From Yoonia sp. F2084L (GTDB taxonomy: Bacteria; Pseudomonadota; Alphaproteobacteria; Rhodobacterales; Rhodobacteraceae), in assembly GCF_023015625.1 (NCBI RefSeq), contig NZ_JALKAH010000001.1, positions 868,001-932,000 of the forward strand: a stretch of DNA of 64,000 nt, in the 5' to 3' direction. Below the pieces are notes generated by a model, which worked only from the letters and a program-made list of their open reading frames with translations, was not told the DNA's origin and did not search any database. A program made the translations under genes and the position numbers. Below are positions 44,828 to 55,059 of the stretch, in pieces; within the stretch, counting starts at the first letter, position 1, and the number at the start of each line of letters is the position of its first letter.

Positions 44828-47197
44828 TTATGCGTTGTTCATGGCAGCCCAGACGCGCGCTGGCGTCAAAGGCATGTCAATGTGGGTGACGTTCTTGCCC
44901 CCCGATTGCAGTGCGTCGATAACGGCATTCACTACGGTGGGCGGTGATCCAATCGCACCGCCTTCGCCGCAGCCTTTGGCCCCCAGCGGATTGTGCGTGC
45001 AAGGCGTGCCATCCGCATGATCGACCGCGATGAACGGCAGATCGTCAGCACGCGGCATGACGTAATCCATGTAGCTGGCCGACAGCAGTTGACCGTTTTC
45101 ATCGTAGGTCGTGTTTTCCAGCAAAGCCTGCCCGATCCCTTGGACCACACCGCCATGCACCTGACCGGACACGATCATCGGGTTCATCACGTTGCCAAAG
45201 TCATCGCAGGCCGTGAAGCGTTCGACCGTCACTTTGCCAGTCTCTGGATCCACTTCGACCTCACAGGCATACGCCCCTGAAGGGTAGGTAAAGTTCGCCG
45301 GATCGTAGAACGCTGTTTCCTCCAAGCCCGGCTCAATATCCTCAAGCGGGTAATTATGTGGGATATAGGCCTTGAGCGCGACTTCCCCAAAGCTGACTGA
45401 CTTGTCAGTGCCTTTCACTGCGAACTGCCCATCGGTGAAATCCAGATCATCGGCAGAGGCTTCCAGCATATGTGCTGCAATCTTCTTGGCCTTCGCGATG
45501 ATCTTCTCGGTCGCCCGCACCACCGCAGAACCACACACCGCGAGGCTACGCGATCCATAGGTGCCCATGCCGAACGGGATCTTGGATGTATCACCATGCA
45601 CGATGTCCACAGAGGCCGGATCAATCCCCAGCATATCACCGACGATCTGCGGAAACACGGTCTCGTGTCCCTGCCCGTGGCTATGCGCACCCACCATGAC
45701 ACTCAGGTTGCCTGTCGCGTTCACGCGGACTGTCGCCGCATCATAAAGGCCCACACGGCTGCCCAGCACGCCAACAAGGTTGGATGGCGCGATACCACAT
45801 GCCTCTACATAAGCATTGATCCCAAGGCCGCGCAGCATGCCTTTGGCTTCGCTGGCCTTGCGACGCTCTTCGAACGCTTTGCGATCAACCATCGCCTCCA
45901 TCTTGTCCATCAGCGCATCATAGTTGCCACTGTCGTATTCCAGACCGGCGGCACTGGCGAATGGAAATTGATCCGGCTTGATGAAGTTCTTGCGCCGGAT
46001 TTCGATCGGGTCCATGCCCAATTCGCGCGCGGCCATGTCGATGACGCGTTCAATGGAATAAGTCGCCTCTGGCCGCCCAGCGCCGCGATAAGCGTCAACC
46101 GGGGCGGTGTTGGTGAACACAGCCTTCAGGTTCACATAGACATTGGGCACCGTGTAGTTGCCCGCCATCAAGGTGCCGTGCAGGAACGTCGGCGTCGCGG
46201 TCGAGAAGTTCGACAGATAGGCACCGACATTCGCCAGCGTCTCGGTGCGGAAGGCGATGAATGTGCCGTCCTTTTCGCAAGCCAGTTCTATCTTGGTGAC
46301 GTGGTCACGCCCATGGGCATCACTAAGAAAGGACTCCGAGCGATCAGCGACCCATTTCACAGGGCGGCCCACCTTCTTGGCTGCGGCCAACACGAGTGCT
46401 TCTTCGCCATAGTGGTAGATCTTTGATCCGAAACCGCCCCCTACATCAGGCGCGATCACAGTCAGCTTGTTCTCGGGAATACCCATGACGAAAGCCGAGA
46501 TAAGCAATCTTGTCAGATGCGGGTTCTGCGATGTGGTTTGCAGCAGATAGGAATCACCTGCTGCATCATATGTCCCAATAGACGCGCGCGGCTCCATGGC
46601 ATTAGGGACCAGACGGTTGTTGATCAGCTCCAACGTCGTGACGTGCGGCGCGTTCTTGATCGCCTCATCCGTGGCGGCGCGGTTGTCTTCGATCCAACCC
46701 CAGTCGAAACACTGGTTCGTCTCAATCTCATCGTGGACATAACTGTCACCGGCCAACGCGGCGGCCATATCAACAATCGCGGGCAGTTCCTCGATATCGG
46801 CGATGATTTCTTCGGCTGCATCACGCGCCTGCTGTTCTGTTTCGGCAATGACCGCGGCGTAGGCATCCCCCACATGGCGCACTTTACCATGCGCCAGCAC
46901 AGGGCGCTTGGGCTCTTTCATCGGCTCACCATCACGGCTGTTGATCAGCCAGCCAGCAGGGTTGCCACCGACATCGGCGAAGTCTTCACCGGTAAAGACA
47001 GCCAGCACACCCGGCATACTTTCGGCGGCACTTGTATCGATCGACTTGATCACACCATTGGCGACCGTTGATCGTACAAATATCGCCGAAACCTGGCCAA
47101 AGGCGTTGATATCAGCCGTATACTTTCCCTTACCAGTCAAAAAGCGCACGTCCTCGCGGCGTGTTGTGCTGGCTCCAATTCCACCATCTTTTGGCAT
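44828..47197 (-). CDS. CoxL-type molybdopterin large subunit, form II active site
   Basis: A 789-residue catalytic subunit of the xanthine oxidase/CO dehydrogenase family. The active-site loop reads DAYRGAGRPEATYS near residue 370, the form II signature (A-Y-R-G-A-G-R), rather than A-Y-x-C-S-F-R of true form I CO dehydrogenase. Other cofactor motifs are GGGFGSKIYHYGEEALVLAA and GSRSLAVCGSAVVRA, with the catalytic Glu in GCGEGGAIGSPP near the end. Form II enzymes have uncertain substrates, so CO oxidation should not be assumed. Confidence 0.92.
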   Translation of the reverse strand: MPKDGGIGASTTRREDVRFLTGKGKYTADINAFGQVSAIFVRSTVANGVIKSIDTSAAESMPGVLAVFTGEDFADVGGNPAGWLINSRDGEPMKEPKRPVLAHGKVRHVGDAYAAVIAETEQQARDAAEEIIADIEELPAIVDMAAALAGDSYVHDEIETNQCFDWGWIEDNRAATDEAIKNAPHVTTLELINNRLVPNAMEPRASIGTYDAAGDSYLLQTTSQNPHLTRLLISAFVMGIPENKLTVIAPDVGGGFGSKIYHYGEEALVLAAAKKVGRPVKWVADRSESFLSDAHGRDHVTKIELACEKDGTFIAFRTETLANVGAYLSNFSTATPTFLHGTLMAGNYTVPNVYVNLKAVFTNTAPVDAYRGAGRPEATYSIERVIDMAARELGMDPIEIRRKNFIKPDQFPFASAAGLEYDSGNYDALMDKMEAMVDRKAFEERRKASEAKGMLRGLGINAYVEACGIAPSNLVGVLGSRVGLYDAATVRVNATGNLSVMVGAHSHGQGHETVFPQIVGDMLGIDPASVDIVHGDTSKIPFGMGTYGSRSLAVCGSAVVRATEKIIAKAKKIAAHMLEASADDLDFTDGQFAVKGTDKSVSFGEVALKAYIPHNYPLEDIEPGLEETAFYDPANFTYPSGAYACEVEVDPETGKVTVERFTACDDFGNVMNPMIVSGQVHGGVVQGIGQALLENTTYDENGQLLSASYMDYVMPRADDLPFIAVDHADGTPCTHNPLGAKGCGEGGAIGSPPTVVNAVIDALQSGGKNVTHIDMPLTPARVWAAMNNA

Positions 47198-47265
47198 TTA
47201 TTGTCCTCCCTGTCGGCCACACGACACCCCTCCTCGGGGCGGTGGCCAAGTTTTGTTTGAATTCT

Positions 47266-47751
47266 CTATTCAGCGGCGACCGCTGAGACATCCTGACCGG
47301 ATGCTGCCATGATGGCCTTGACGATATTATGATAGCCCGTGCACCGGCAGATATTGCCTTCCAGATACTCCCTGATTTCACCTTCGGTTGGTGTTGGGTT
47401 GTCTTTCAGCAAAGCTGCGGCGGACATCACCATGCCAGGTGTACAAAATCCACATTGCAAGCCGTGATGATCCTGAAATGCCTGCTGGATGACGTTAAGC
47501 GAACCATCCGCATTGGCCTGCCCTTCAATGGTGGCGACATCCGTGCCATCCGCCTCGACAGCGAACATCGTGCAAGACTTCACTGCCTCGCCGTCAACAT
47601 GCACGACGCATGCGCCGCATTGTGATGTGTCGCACCCTATGTGCGTTCCTGTCAGTTGCAGGTCATTGCGCAGAAAGTCCGACAACAGCGTGCGGCCCTC
47701 CACATTACCTGACACGGACTTTCCGTTCACGGTCATAGTTACCGATGCCAT
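47266..47751 (-). CDS. CoxS-type [2Fe-2S] subunit of Mo hydroxylase
   Basis: A 161-residue small subunit. The plant-type cluster ligands are in [20 protein letters not shown] and KSCTMF, and the second cluster is bound by [15 protein letters not shown] and [15 protein letters not shown]. It passes electrons from the Mo centre to the FAD subunit. The frame is open 14 codons further, but GGGAGG directly precedes this ATG. It lies 68 bases upstream of the large subunit in the operon. Confidence 0.94.
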   Translation of the reverse strand: MASVTMTVNGKSVSGNVEGRTLLSDFLRNDLQLTGTHIGCDTSQCGACVVHVDGEAVKSCTMFAVEADGTDVATIEGQANADGSLNVIQQAFQDHHGLQCGFCTPGMVMSAAALLKDNPTPTEGEIREYLEGNICRCTGYHNIVKAIMAASGQDVSAVAAE

Positions 47752-47855
47752 TCTTTCCTCCCGAGAATATATGCTTTGACAAGAGTTAAGCACGCCTATG
47801 CCCGGTTGAGAACACCCTAGTTACGCCGCACCTGCAAAGCAGTGGCCTCTTGCGC

Positions 47856-48836
47856 CTAGATTTCAGCGCGTGGTTTAGGCCGGGTCGGGATTTCCTTCAG
47901 CAGGCCACCGACCCCCATTTTGGCGAAATCAGCAGGGGTTGGTGTTACACCACAAACGACCCTCTCCAGCACCCAGTCCGCCCCATTAAGGGCGGGTGAA
48001 CGCGCGCAACCGGGCAGTCCGATAACGGGCTTTTGCCCATAATAACCCAAGAATAAAAGGTTGCCGGGGTCCACCGGCATCCCGAATTGCGCGACGCTTC
48101 CGCCTGCTTCACGCACCGCTGCCGGCCCCACATCATTGATGTCCGAGGTCGCAGAGGCGGTCAGGATGCAAACCACATCACCAGTCGCCTCTTGCACGGC
48201 ATGCGCCAAGGCATCTCGCGTGTGCGGCACAATCACGCGGGACGTCAGTGTCAGCCCAAGGCGGTCAAGGCGCCCATGCAAAGCCTGCCTGCCTTTGTCG
48301 GACGGTGTTGGGCCGATCTGCGTTTCGATCAGCGTAGCGGTCGCGAATTGTGCGGGCAGTACCGACAGACTGGCGCGTGCAGCAGACAATGCTTGGTCCA
48401 CATCCTGCTCTGGGACGGCATAGGAAATGATCTTGATGGTTGCGACCATCGTGTCTGCGTCGACACGGAAGTAAGGTGGGACCGTGGCCACGGTGATCAT
48501 CGGATTGACCGCGTTGAATGCATTGATCTGGGCGACATTGATCTGCGCAATTCCGAGGCCCGTTGCAAAAAGATTGACCCGCCCTGTCGCAGCTTGACTG
48601 ATCCGCAAACCTGACCCAGCGAGGGCCTCTGCCAGTCGCGCGGCGGCAGTATCTTCATCCACATCGCCGGTTTCATACTGGGCCACGGTGACGGTATCCT
48701 GCCCCGCCGCCTGCAATGCCTCAAGGTCTGCCGCAGACAACACATGGCCTTTGCGCAAGCGTCCTTTTGTCAATGGAACCGAATGTGCGAGCACGGCTCC
48801 TAGTGCCTCCGCCGTGGCAATGCGCCCGAACTTCAC
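47856..48836 (-). CDS. Molybdopterin-binding (MoCF-like) protein
   Basis: A 326-residue protein with an N-terminal part GAVLAHSVPLTKGRLRKGHV, as in this family, and a MoCF/MogA-like domain with SRVIVPHTRDALAHAVQEAT, VCILTASATSDINDVGPAAV and GYYGQKPVIGLPGCARSPAL. It probably handles the Mo cofactor for the Mo hydroxylase, inferred from the domain and operon. Its start overlaps the XdhC-type gene by 4 bases. Confidence 0.85.
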   Translation of the reverse strand: MKFGRIATAEALGAVLAHSVPLTKGRLRKGHVLSAADLEALQAAGQDTVTVAQYETGDVDEDTAAARLAEALAGSGLRISQAATGRVNLFATGLGIAQINVAQINAFNAVNPMITVATVPPYFRVDADTMVATIKIISYAVPEQDVDQALSAARASLSVLPAQFATATLIETQIGPTPSDKGRQALHGRLDRLGLTLTSRVIVPHTRDALAHAVQEATGDVVCILTASATSDINDVGPAAVREAGGSVAQFGMPVDPGNLLFLGYYGQKPVIGLPGCARSPALNGADWVLERVVCGVTPTPADFAKMGVGGLLKEIPTRPKPRAEI

Positions 48837-49807
48837 GCCGGTTTCCGCAAAGTCTCGGTCACTTGCGCCATGATGCTGACGGCGATTTCTGCAGGGCTGC
48901 GCCCGCCCAGATCAAGACCAACCGGCGCGTGAATGCGCGCGACCTCATCATCCGTGAAATCAACCTCTTTGAGGCGCTCAACGCGTTTGGCATGCGTGCG
49001 CGTTGATCCAAGACATCCCAGATAAAATACCTCTGATTCCAGTGCAGTTACAATCGCCGGATCATCCAGCTTTGGATCATGGGTCAGGGTCACGACGGCG
49101 GTACGCGCATCAAGTTTCATATGGCGCAGCGCCTGATCCGGCCAATCGTCCACAATCGTTTCACCCGGAAAGCGTGCCTGCGATGCAAATGCGGGGCGCG
49201 GATCAATCAGAGTAACCTGATACCCGCAGGCCTTTGCCATTGGGGCAAGGTGCTGGGCGATATGAACGGCCCCAACGATGATCATGCGCAACGGCGGATT
49301 ATGCACGGCAACGAAGGTCCGTCCGTCCTCTTCAACACCCGACCGATCCATCCGAAAGCGGTCAGGATAGGTAGAAGCAGCCTGGAGCCGGGGCGCGCCG
49401 CTTTCCAGATCGGTGACATAGGCAATGGGTTTTGCCTCGGACCGCGCCTCGATCAGCCGTTCAAGCAATTCCACGGGCATAACCGGGCCCACAGGTTCAA
49501 TCAGTACTTTGATCTCACCGCCGCAAGCCAGCCCAACGGCAAAAGCCTCATCATCGCTGACCCCGAATTCCAGCACCCGCTGACGACCGTCGGCAACGGC
49601 GTCAATCGCCTCGGTGATGACTGCGCCTTCAACACATCCGCCCGACACAGAGCCTTCCATCGCGCCATCGGCGTCGATCACAAGCTGGCTGCCAACAGGG
49701 CGCGGTGCGGACCCCCAGGTTTGCACGACAGTCGCTATTGCGACACCGCGACCAGCGCGATGCCAATTCAAAGCAAGTTGTGGGAGGTCGGTGATTGATT
49801 CTGTCAT
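48833..49807 (-). CDS. XdhC family Mo hydroxylase maturation factor
   Basis: A 324-residue protein with the XdhC N-terminal domain (VATVVQTWGSAPRPVGSQLV and GSVSGGCVEGAVITEA) and a C-terminal Rossmann domain (MRMIIVGAVH-like IIVGAVHIAQHLAPMAKACG, RDPRPAFASQ-like region). XdhC binds the Mo cofactor and helps to insert a sulfurated cofactor. The start may be this ATG or a GTG three codons earlier. The stop overlaps the start of the next operon gene. Confidence 0.92.
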   Translation of the reverse strand: MTESITDLPQLALNWHRAGRGVAIATVVQTWGSAPRPVGSQLVIDADGAMEGSVSGGCVEGAVITEAIDAVADGRQRVLEFGVSDDEAFAVGLACGGEIKVLIEPVGPVMPVELLERLIEARSEAKPIAYVTDLESGAPRLQAASTYPDRFRMDRSGVEEDGRTFVAVHNPPLRMIIVGAVHIAQHLAPMAKACGYQVTLIDPRPAFASQARFPGETIVDDWPDQALRHMKLDARTAVVTLTHDPKLDDPAIVTALESEVFYLGCLGSTRTHAKRVERLKEVDFTDDEVARIHAPVGLDLGGRSPAEIAVSIMAQVTETLRKPA

Positions 49808-49877
49808 CTGTTCCACATGTTAGTTGACTAGTCTGATCTTATCACAGGTCGCGCCGCGCGACACGGGGTTTGCAATC

Positions 49878-51131
49878 TTATTCTTTCATCATCGCCATCA
49901 GCCGCGCTTTTTCGCCCCCGTCGAAAGGCCGTGACAACGCCTGCGCCAGTCCTTCCAGCGATGCGATGTTATGGCCCGCGCGAAAACTACTGCAATGCGG
50001 CAGCATCTGCATGATGCCCGTGGCCTTGGGCGCAAAGCCATCCCAGCGCAGTAAAGGGTTCAGCCAGATCAACTGGCGCGCAGTCAGGTTGAGCCGCTCC
50101 ATCTCGCGCGCCAGATTGCTGTCCGCATCGCGGTCTAAGCCGTCGGTAATCAACAGCACGACAGCACCCTGCCCCATCACCCGCCGCGACCAGTCGCGGT
50201 TGAAGTCGTGCAAACACGCACCAATGCGTGTGCCGCCTTCCCAATCCTGCGCCTCAGCCCCGGCGGCGGCAAGCGCTGCATCCACGTCACGACGGCGCAA
50301 ATGGCGCGTGATATTCGTCAGCCTTGTGCCAAAGGTGAAAGCATGGACATGCGCCCAACCCTGCGCTTGCCGGTTGGCCACTGCATGAACGAAATGCAAA
50401 ACAGCACGTGAATACTGCGACATAGACCCCGAAATATCGCAAATGACCACAAGATTAGGATACCTGATCCGCCGCCGCTTTGTCGCAAAATCCGTGACTT
50501 CGCCGCCACGGCGCATGGCTGTACGCATTGTGGCTTGCCAATCGGGCAGCTTGCCTGCCCGCGCTTGGGTTCGCCTGCTCAGCACAGGTGGGACCGGCAA
50601 CGACAAGGTGGCCAGCATGCGCGTGGCCTGGGCCATTTCCGCATTGCTCATCAGCTCAAAATCAAGCGTGCGCAATCGTTCTTCGGCTGACGCTGTTTGC
50701 GAAGCGTCGATATCAATCTCGATCTCATCTTCGTTCTCTTCCGGCTTGGGCAGGGGCCGGTCTTGCCCATCAAGCAATGCTTCTGCCGCACGCTTTTCGG
50801 CAGGTTGCGCCGCACGTTCTTCTTGCGTGCTGCGCACCATGGGGCGCAGAAACGACATCATTTGTTCGAGGTACTGCGGATCACGCCAATAAAGCCGAAA
50901 CAACTGCGCAAAGACCGTCCGTTCTTCGGGTTTGCTGACAAAGCAGGCGTGAAGCGTCCAGTAAAAATCTGACTTTTGGGAAAAGCCGACCGCTTGCACC
51001 GCGCGGATCGCGTCGATCACACGCCCCGGCCCGATGGCCAGTCCCGCCCGTCGCAAGGCACGCGCGAAATGGGTGATGTTCTGTGCCAGCTTTGGATCGT
51101 CAGGCAGATCAAGTTCGGGGTGTTGGAGCAT
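49878..51131 (-). CDS. CoxE-type von Willebrand factor A domain protein
   Basis: A 417-residue protein. Residues 115-145 are acidic (PEENEDEIEIDIDASQ). The VWA domain (about 220-400) has the MIDAS motif VVICDISGSMSQYSRAVLHF and the later LLITDGLDRD. The CoxE/VWA_CoxE family works with the CoxD AAA+ protein in assembling the Mo-Cu or Mo centre of CO dehydrogenase-type enzymes. It lies downstream of CoxD, separated by a 70-base gap with an interspersed repeat. Confidence 0.9.
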   Translation of the reverse strand: MLQHPELDLPDDPKLAQNITHFARALRRAGLAIGPGRVIDAIRAVQAVGFSQKSDFYWTLHACFVSKPEERTVFAQLFRLYWRDPQYLEQMMSFLRPMVRSTQEERAAQPAEKRAAEALLDGQDRPLPKPEENEDEIEIDIDASQTASAEERLRTLDFELMSNAEMAQATRMLATLSLPVPPVLSRRTQARAGKLPDWQATMRTAMRRGGEVTDFATKRRRIRYPNLVVICDISGSMSQYSRAVLHFVHAVANRQAQGWAHVHAFTFGTRLTNITRHLRRRDVDAALAAAGAEAQDWEGGTRIGACLHDFNRDWSRRVMGQGAVVLLITDGLDRDADSNLAREMERLNLTARQLIWLNPLLRWDGFAPKATGIMQMLPHCSSFRAGHNIASLEGLAQALSRPFDGGEKARLMAMMKE

Positions 51132-51146
51132 GTTGTTAATGTTGGA

Positions 51147-51198
51147 CTGGGGATTTCACATCCCCAGACCCCTGTGAGGTATTTTTGAACATGAGAAG
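51147..51198. repeat. Interspersed repeat, copy 1 (between coxD- and coxE-type genes)
   Basis: A 7-bp stem CTGGGGA/TCCCCAG with a 7-base loop (51147-51167) is followed, after 8 bases, by a 23-base segment (51176-51198, beginning GAGGTATTTTTG) repeated exactly at 56133-56155. I recall similar sequences between genes in many roseobacter genomes; they may act in RNA stability or termination. Confidence 0.7.
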
Positions 51199-51200
51199 CA

Positions 51201-52106
51201 TTAGGCGACTTCCAAATCCGCCTTGGCTTCATCCAGAATCCGCTTCGCCTCACTACCTTGCAGCTTTTGAATGTCGTCCTGATACTTCAGAATCGCACCC
51301 AGCGTGTCCGCAATCGTTGCCGGCGACAGATTGATCACATCAAGCGCCAAGAGGCATTTTGCCCAGTCGATTGTTTCGGCAACGCCGGGCTTCTTGAACA
51401 GGTCTTCGCCGCGCAGGCGTTGAACGAAAGCCACAATTTCGCGTGACAGGTTTTCTGACGCTTCGGGGGCGCGGGCTTGCAATATCTCCATTTCCCGGTC
51501 GAAGTCGGGATAGTCGACCCAATGATACAGACAGCGGCGTTTGAGTGCGTCATGCACTTCGCGCGTGCGGTTTGAGGTTAGGATCACGATAGGTGTTTCG
51601 GGCGCGGCGATGGTGCCCAATTCAGGGATCGTCACCTGAAAATCGCTGAGTGCTTCAAGAAGAAACGCTTCAAAGGGTGCATCAGTTCTGTCGAGTTCGT
51701 CGATTAACAGAACAGGCGCTCCACCCGGTTGCGGGCGCATAGCTTGCAACAGCGGGCGTTCAATCAGATACTCTTCGGTGAAAAGCTCGGTTTTGAGCGT
51801 ATCGCGGTCGGTGCCTCCTGCTGCCTCTGCCGCACGGATCGCGATCATTTGTTCCGCAAAGTTCCATTCGTAAACGGCAGATGACGCATCAAGGCCCTCG
51901 TAGCATTGCAGCCGGATCAGGCGTCTGCCCAATGCCGCCGCAATGACTTTTGCGATCTCGGTCTTGCCGGTGCCCGCCTCGCCTTCCAAAAACAACGGGC
52001 GCCCCAGCTTCAGGCTGAGAAACACAACCGTGGCCAGCGCCCGCCCGCAAACGTAATTCTCTGCCGCCAGCGCCGATTGCACATCATCAATGCTTGCAAA
52101 TGCCAT
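51201..52106 (-). CDS. CoxD-type MoxR AAA+ ATPase
   Basis: A 301-residue AAA+ protein with Walker [21 protein letters not shown] near residue 40, Walker [21 protein letters not shown] near 135 and sensor 1 [20 protein letters not shown]. It belongs to the MoxR group; CoxD proteins remodel the active site of CO dehydrogenase-type enzymes together with CoxE. The frame is open 43 codons further upstream, but GGAGGAA precedes this ATG. It is the first gene of the operon, divergent from the acyl-CoA dehydrogenase. Confidence 0.92.
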   Translation of the reverse strand: MAFASIDDVQSALAAENYVCGRALATVVFLSLKLGRPLFLEGEAGTGKTEIAKVIAAALGRRLIRLQCYEGLDASSAVYEWNFAEQMIAIRAAEAAGGTDRDTLKTELFTEEYLIERPLLQAMRPQPGGAPVLLIDELDRTDAPFEAFLLEALSDFQVTIPELGTIAAPETPIVILTSNRTREVHDALKRRCLYHWVDYPDFDREMEILQARAPEASENLSREIVAFVQRLRGEDLFKKPGVAETIDWAKCLLALDVINLSPATIADTLGAILKYQDDIQKLQGSEAKRILDEAKADLEVA

Positions 52107-52219
52107 GTCAGTTCCTCCGCGTCTTACAACTGCATCCCGGGCCCGCCGCGTCAAGCCGTCCATTGCCCCGCCCCGGCCAAAGGCATAGCCTGCGCCCAAC
52201 ATCAAAAGGAGTTTGCGCC

Positions 52220-53443
52220 ATGAATGATTCCACACCGATCAAGGCAACGGGTTTTGGCCCCGACCTTGGCCCTTTCGATTGGGCGGATCCGCTTCGGCTG
52301 GAGGACCAGTTGACCGAAGACGAGCGTATGTTGCGTGATGCGGCCAATGTCTTTGCGCAAGACACCTTGCAGCCCCGTGTGACAGATGCCTACCGTGAGG
52401 CGACCGTTGATCCGGGCATCTTCGCTGAAATGGGTGCTGCTGGTTTGCTGGGCCTGACGATCCCCGAGGAATATGGCGGTCTGGGGGCTGGCTATGTGAC
52501 CTACGGTCTTGTCGCCCGCGAGATTGAGCGCGTGGATAGTGGTTACCGGTCCATGATGTCAGTGCAGTCATCGCTGGTGATGTATCCTATTCACGCCTAC
52601 GGCAGCGATGCACAGCGGCAGAAATACCTGCCCGGATTGGCCGCCGGCACTCTGATCGGCTGCTTTGGTCTGACTGAACCTGATGCAGGCAGCGATCCTG
52701 CAGGTATGAAAACGACCGCGAAAAAGACCGCAGATGGTTATGTGATCAACGGATCGAAGATGTGGATCAGCAATGCGCCGATCGCGGATGTCTTCGTGGT
52801 CTGGGCCAAATCCGACGCCCATGAAGGCAAAATTCGCGGCTTTGTGCTCGAAAAAGGCATGAAAGGTCTTTCTGCACCCAAAGTCGGCGGCAAACTTAGC
52901 CTGCGCGCCTCTGTTACCGGTGAAATCGTCATGGACAATGTGGCGGTCAGCGAAGAGGCACTTTTGCCCGGTGTTCAGGGCCTCAAAGGGCCGTTTGGCT
53001 GTCTCAACCGTGCGCGTTATGGCATTGCCTGGGGTGTGATGGGTGCGGCAGAAGCGTGCTGGCATGCAGCCCGCCAATATGGGCTGGACCGCAAACAATT
53101 TGGCAAACCACTTGCCCAAACCCAGCTTTTCCAGAAAAAACTGGCCGATATGCAGACCGAAATCGCGCTTGGCACGCAGTCCGCCCTGCAATTGGGCCGC
53201 TTGATGGAGCAAGGCAAAGCCGCCCCGGAAATGATCAGCCTGATGAAACGCAACAATTGTGGCAAAGCACTCGATATCGCGCGGGCATCGCGCGACATGC
53301 ACGGCGGCAACGGGATTAGCGAAGATTTTCAGATCATGCGCCATATGGTCAACCTAGAGACCGTGAATACCTATGAAGGCACGCATGACGTGCACGCATT
53401 GATCTTGGGGCGTGCACAAACCGGGCTACAGGCCTTCTTTTAG
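52220..53443 (+). CDS. Glutaryl-CoA dehydrogenase-type acyl-CoA dehydrogenase
   Basis: A 407-residue flavoenzyme. The catalytic Glu is in [20 protein letters not shown] at the C-terminus, the FAD-binding segment is [20 protein letters not shown], and the [17 protein letters not shown] loop is typical. The pattern [20 protein letters not shown] near residue 110 is the glutaryl-CoA dehydrogenase hallmark, so it likely turns glutaryl-CoA into crotonyl-CoA in lysine/tryptophan breakdown. AAAAGGAG precedes the ATG; the longer open frame upstream is not used. Confidence 0.92.
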   Translation: MNDSTPIKATGFGPDLGPFDWADPLRLEDQLTEDERMLRDAANVFAQDTLQPRVTDAYREATVDPGIFAEMGAAGLLGLTIPEEYGGLGAGYVTYGLVAREIERVDSGYRSMMSVQSSLVMYPIHAYGSDAQRQKYLPGLAAGTLIGCFGLTEPDAGSDPAGMKTTAKKTADGYVINGSKMWISNAPIADVFVVWAKSDAHEGKIRGFVLEKGMKGLSAPKVGGKLSLRASVTGEIVMDNVAVSEEALLPGVQGLKGPFGCLNRARYGIAWGVMGAAEACWHAARQYGLDRKQFGKPLAQTQLFQKKLADMQTEIALGTQSALQLGRLMEQGKAAPEMISLMKRNNCGKALDIARASRDMHGGNGISEDFQIMRHMVNLETVNTYEGTHDVHALILGRAQTGLQAFF

Positions 53444-53549
53444 CACGATATGCCGTAAGACGAGGGCACATCATCGCCCATATACCGCCGTAAAGCCTTG
53501 GTATTTGCACCGATGAGATCGGGCAAAGACCCGACGGCGGAGCGCGTAA

Positions 53550-54491
53550 ATGGTTGACCGGCAACTTGCCATTGAAACAGATCTGACGGACCTGAGCGCG
53601 AACGCGTGGATGGGTGCCGTTGACGAGTTGTGCGAGGAATTCGGTTTTTTCGAGCAGCTTGGCCAAACGCATTTTGCCGGGTTTCTTGAAGCGGGTAACA
53701 ACCTGCTGGTGACCTTTGAGAACGCACCGACCGTGCAGGCACGCAATGCGAACGCGGAACCGCGTGGCTTTGCCTATGCCCGCCATGATGGTTGGTCGCA
53801 TCTGGCGCTGTTTTCAACGCAGGAAAGCTGGTTCCGGGACGAAGCCGTTTACGACTTTTTCGACCGCATGGTTGACGACGGGTTTTTCGAAGACTTCGCG
53901 AAAATTATCTTTCACGGCGGCGATGGAGGGGCGGCTTATGCGGCGGCGGCATTCTCGGTCTCGGCCCCTGGTTCTACGGTCATCGCATTGCGCCCACAGG
54001 CTACGCTTGATGCCACAATCGCGGGTTGGGACGGGCGCTATCTTGCGGCGCGCAAATACGACTTTCGCGGCAGATACGGGTATGCGCCTGCGATGATCGA
54101 GGCAGCAAGTGATGTGTTTATCGCCTATGATCCGATACAACGCATTGATGCCTGTCATGCAGCACTATTCCTTAAACCCCATGTGACAGCGCTGCCTTGT
54201 CCTTTGCTGGGCACAGCGCTTGATCAGGCGTTTGACCGTATGGGTATCCATGACATCTTGATCAAACTCGCCATGGATAACGCATTGGACCGCAAGCGTT
54301 TTGTGCAATTGCTGCGCGCGCGGCGCTATGACCTGTCATATGTGCGCGCCCTCGTGCGCCGATTGGTCAGAACCGGGCATCCCCGCCTTGCCGTCATCAT
54401 CTGTGACTACATGCTACGGCGCGGGCACGACGCATTTTTTACCGAAAAGCGTGCCGAACTTATCGCAGTCGGTGATGGTCAGACACAATAG
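53550..54491 (+). CDS. Hydrolase-like protein without nucleophile serine
   Basis: A 313-residue protein, function unknown. A strand NNLLVTFENAP, a segment GWSHLALFSTQESWFRDEAV and then IIFHGGDGGAAYAAAAFSVS with VIALRPQATLD resemble an alpha/beta hydrolase core with its nucleophile elbow. The elbow reads G-G-D-G-G (residues 123-127) where G-x-S-x-G is usual, so there is no serine. The C-terminal 80 residues are helical and basic. It may bind rather than hydrolyse. GGAG lies 7 bases before the ATG. No operon partner. Confidence 0.65.
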   Translation: MVDRQLAIETDLTDLSANAWMGAVDELCEEFGFFEQLGQTHFAGFLEAGNNLLVTFENAPTVQARNANAEPRGFAYARHDGWSHLALFSTQESWFRDEAVYDFFDRMVDDGFFEDFAKIIFHGGDGGAAYAAAAFSVSAPGSTVIALRPQATLDATIAGWDGRYLAARKYDFRGRYGYAPAMIEAASDVFIAYDPIQRIDACHAALFLKPHVTALPCPLLGTALDQAFDRMGIHDILIKLAMDNALDRKRFVQLLRARRYDLSYVRALVRRLVRTGHPRLAVIICDYMLRRGHDAFFTEKRAELIAVGDGQTQ

Positions 54492-54653
54492 AGGTCGCGG
54501 TGGACCTGCCTGCCGACACTGGTACGCGCCAGCCCTAGTTTGATATCACTGAGGTTTTGCGCGTTGTATCTTATTCGGTGTTTTTAGATAGATACGCGAA
54601 GCAAGTCTGTCGAAAACGGCCAAGGCTGCGTTACTGGTTTGCGGCACTATGCG

Positions 54654-54941
54654 CTATTCCGCGTCGCGGCGCCCTTCGATCGTCTTTTTGAGAAGGTTGA
54701 AAATGCGGGTGCCAAAGTAGCCCAGAATCGCTCCAAAGATGACGCCAAAGACAGTCCCACTCTCAAGTAGCACCGCCAGAAGAGCCGCAGCCAAAAGGGC
54801 AACCATGAACGCAATCAGTCGCCTTTCATTTGGTGCAACCGGAAAGTAGCCTTCCAGCACTTTGACAATCGGCCCTGCGACAGGACCTTCAAGTTGCGGC
54901 GTGAAAAAACCGGCGGCGGCGGCGATCAAAAAGCCAAGCAT
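54654..54941 (-). CDS. Small membrane protein
   Basis: A 95-residue protein with three hydrophobic segments (FLIAAAAGFFTPQLEGPVAG, IAFMVALLAAALLAVLL, GVIFGAILGYFGTRIFNL) and a basic C-terminus KKTIEGRRDAE, so the C-terminal end is likely in the cytoplasm. It is not assigned to a family. GAGGAG precedes the ATG. The open frame extends upstream but is antisense to the pyrC leader there and not used. Confidence 0.72.
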   Translation of the reverse strand: MLGFLIAAAAGFFTPQLEGPVAGPIVKVLEGYFPVAPNERRLIAFMVALLAAALLAVLLESGTVFGVIFGAILGYFGTRIFNLLKKTIEGRRDAE

Positions 54942-55059
54942 GTCGTATCTCCTCTCAGGAACCAACGTATGCAGATGAATATCAGAAATAGCGGCCGTAT
55001 CTGCAAGGCCCGTGACAACACCTATGGCATCCCCCCGCGCAACGGTGTAATTGCGATTT

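Noticed and set aside
44024..47751. Naming the Mo hydroxylase a carbon monoxide dehydrogenase
   Set aside because: The active-site loop is form II, for which CO oxidation is doubtful, so only the CoxL-type label is used.
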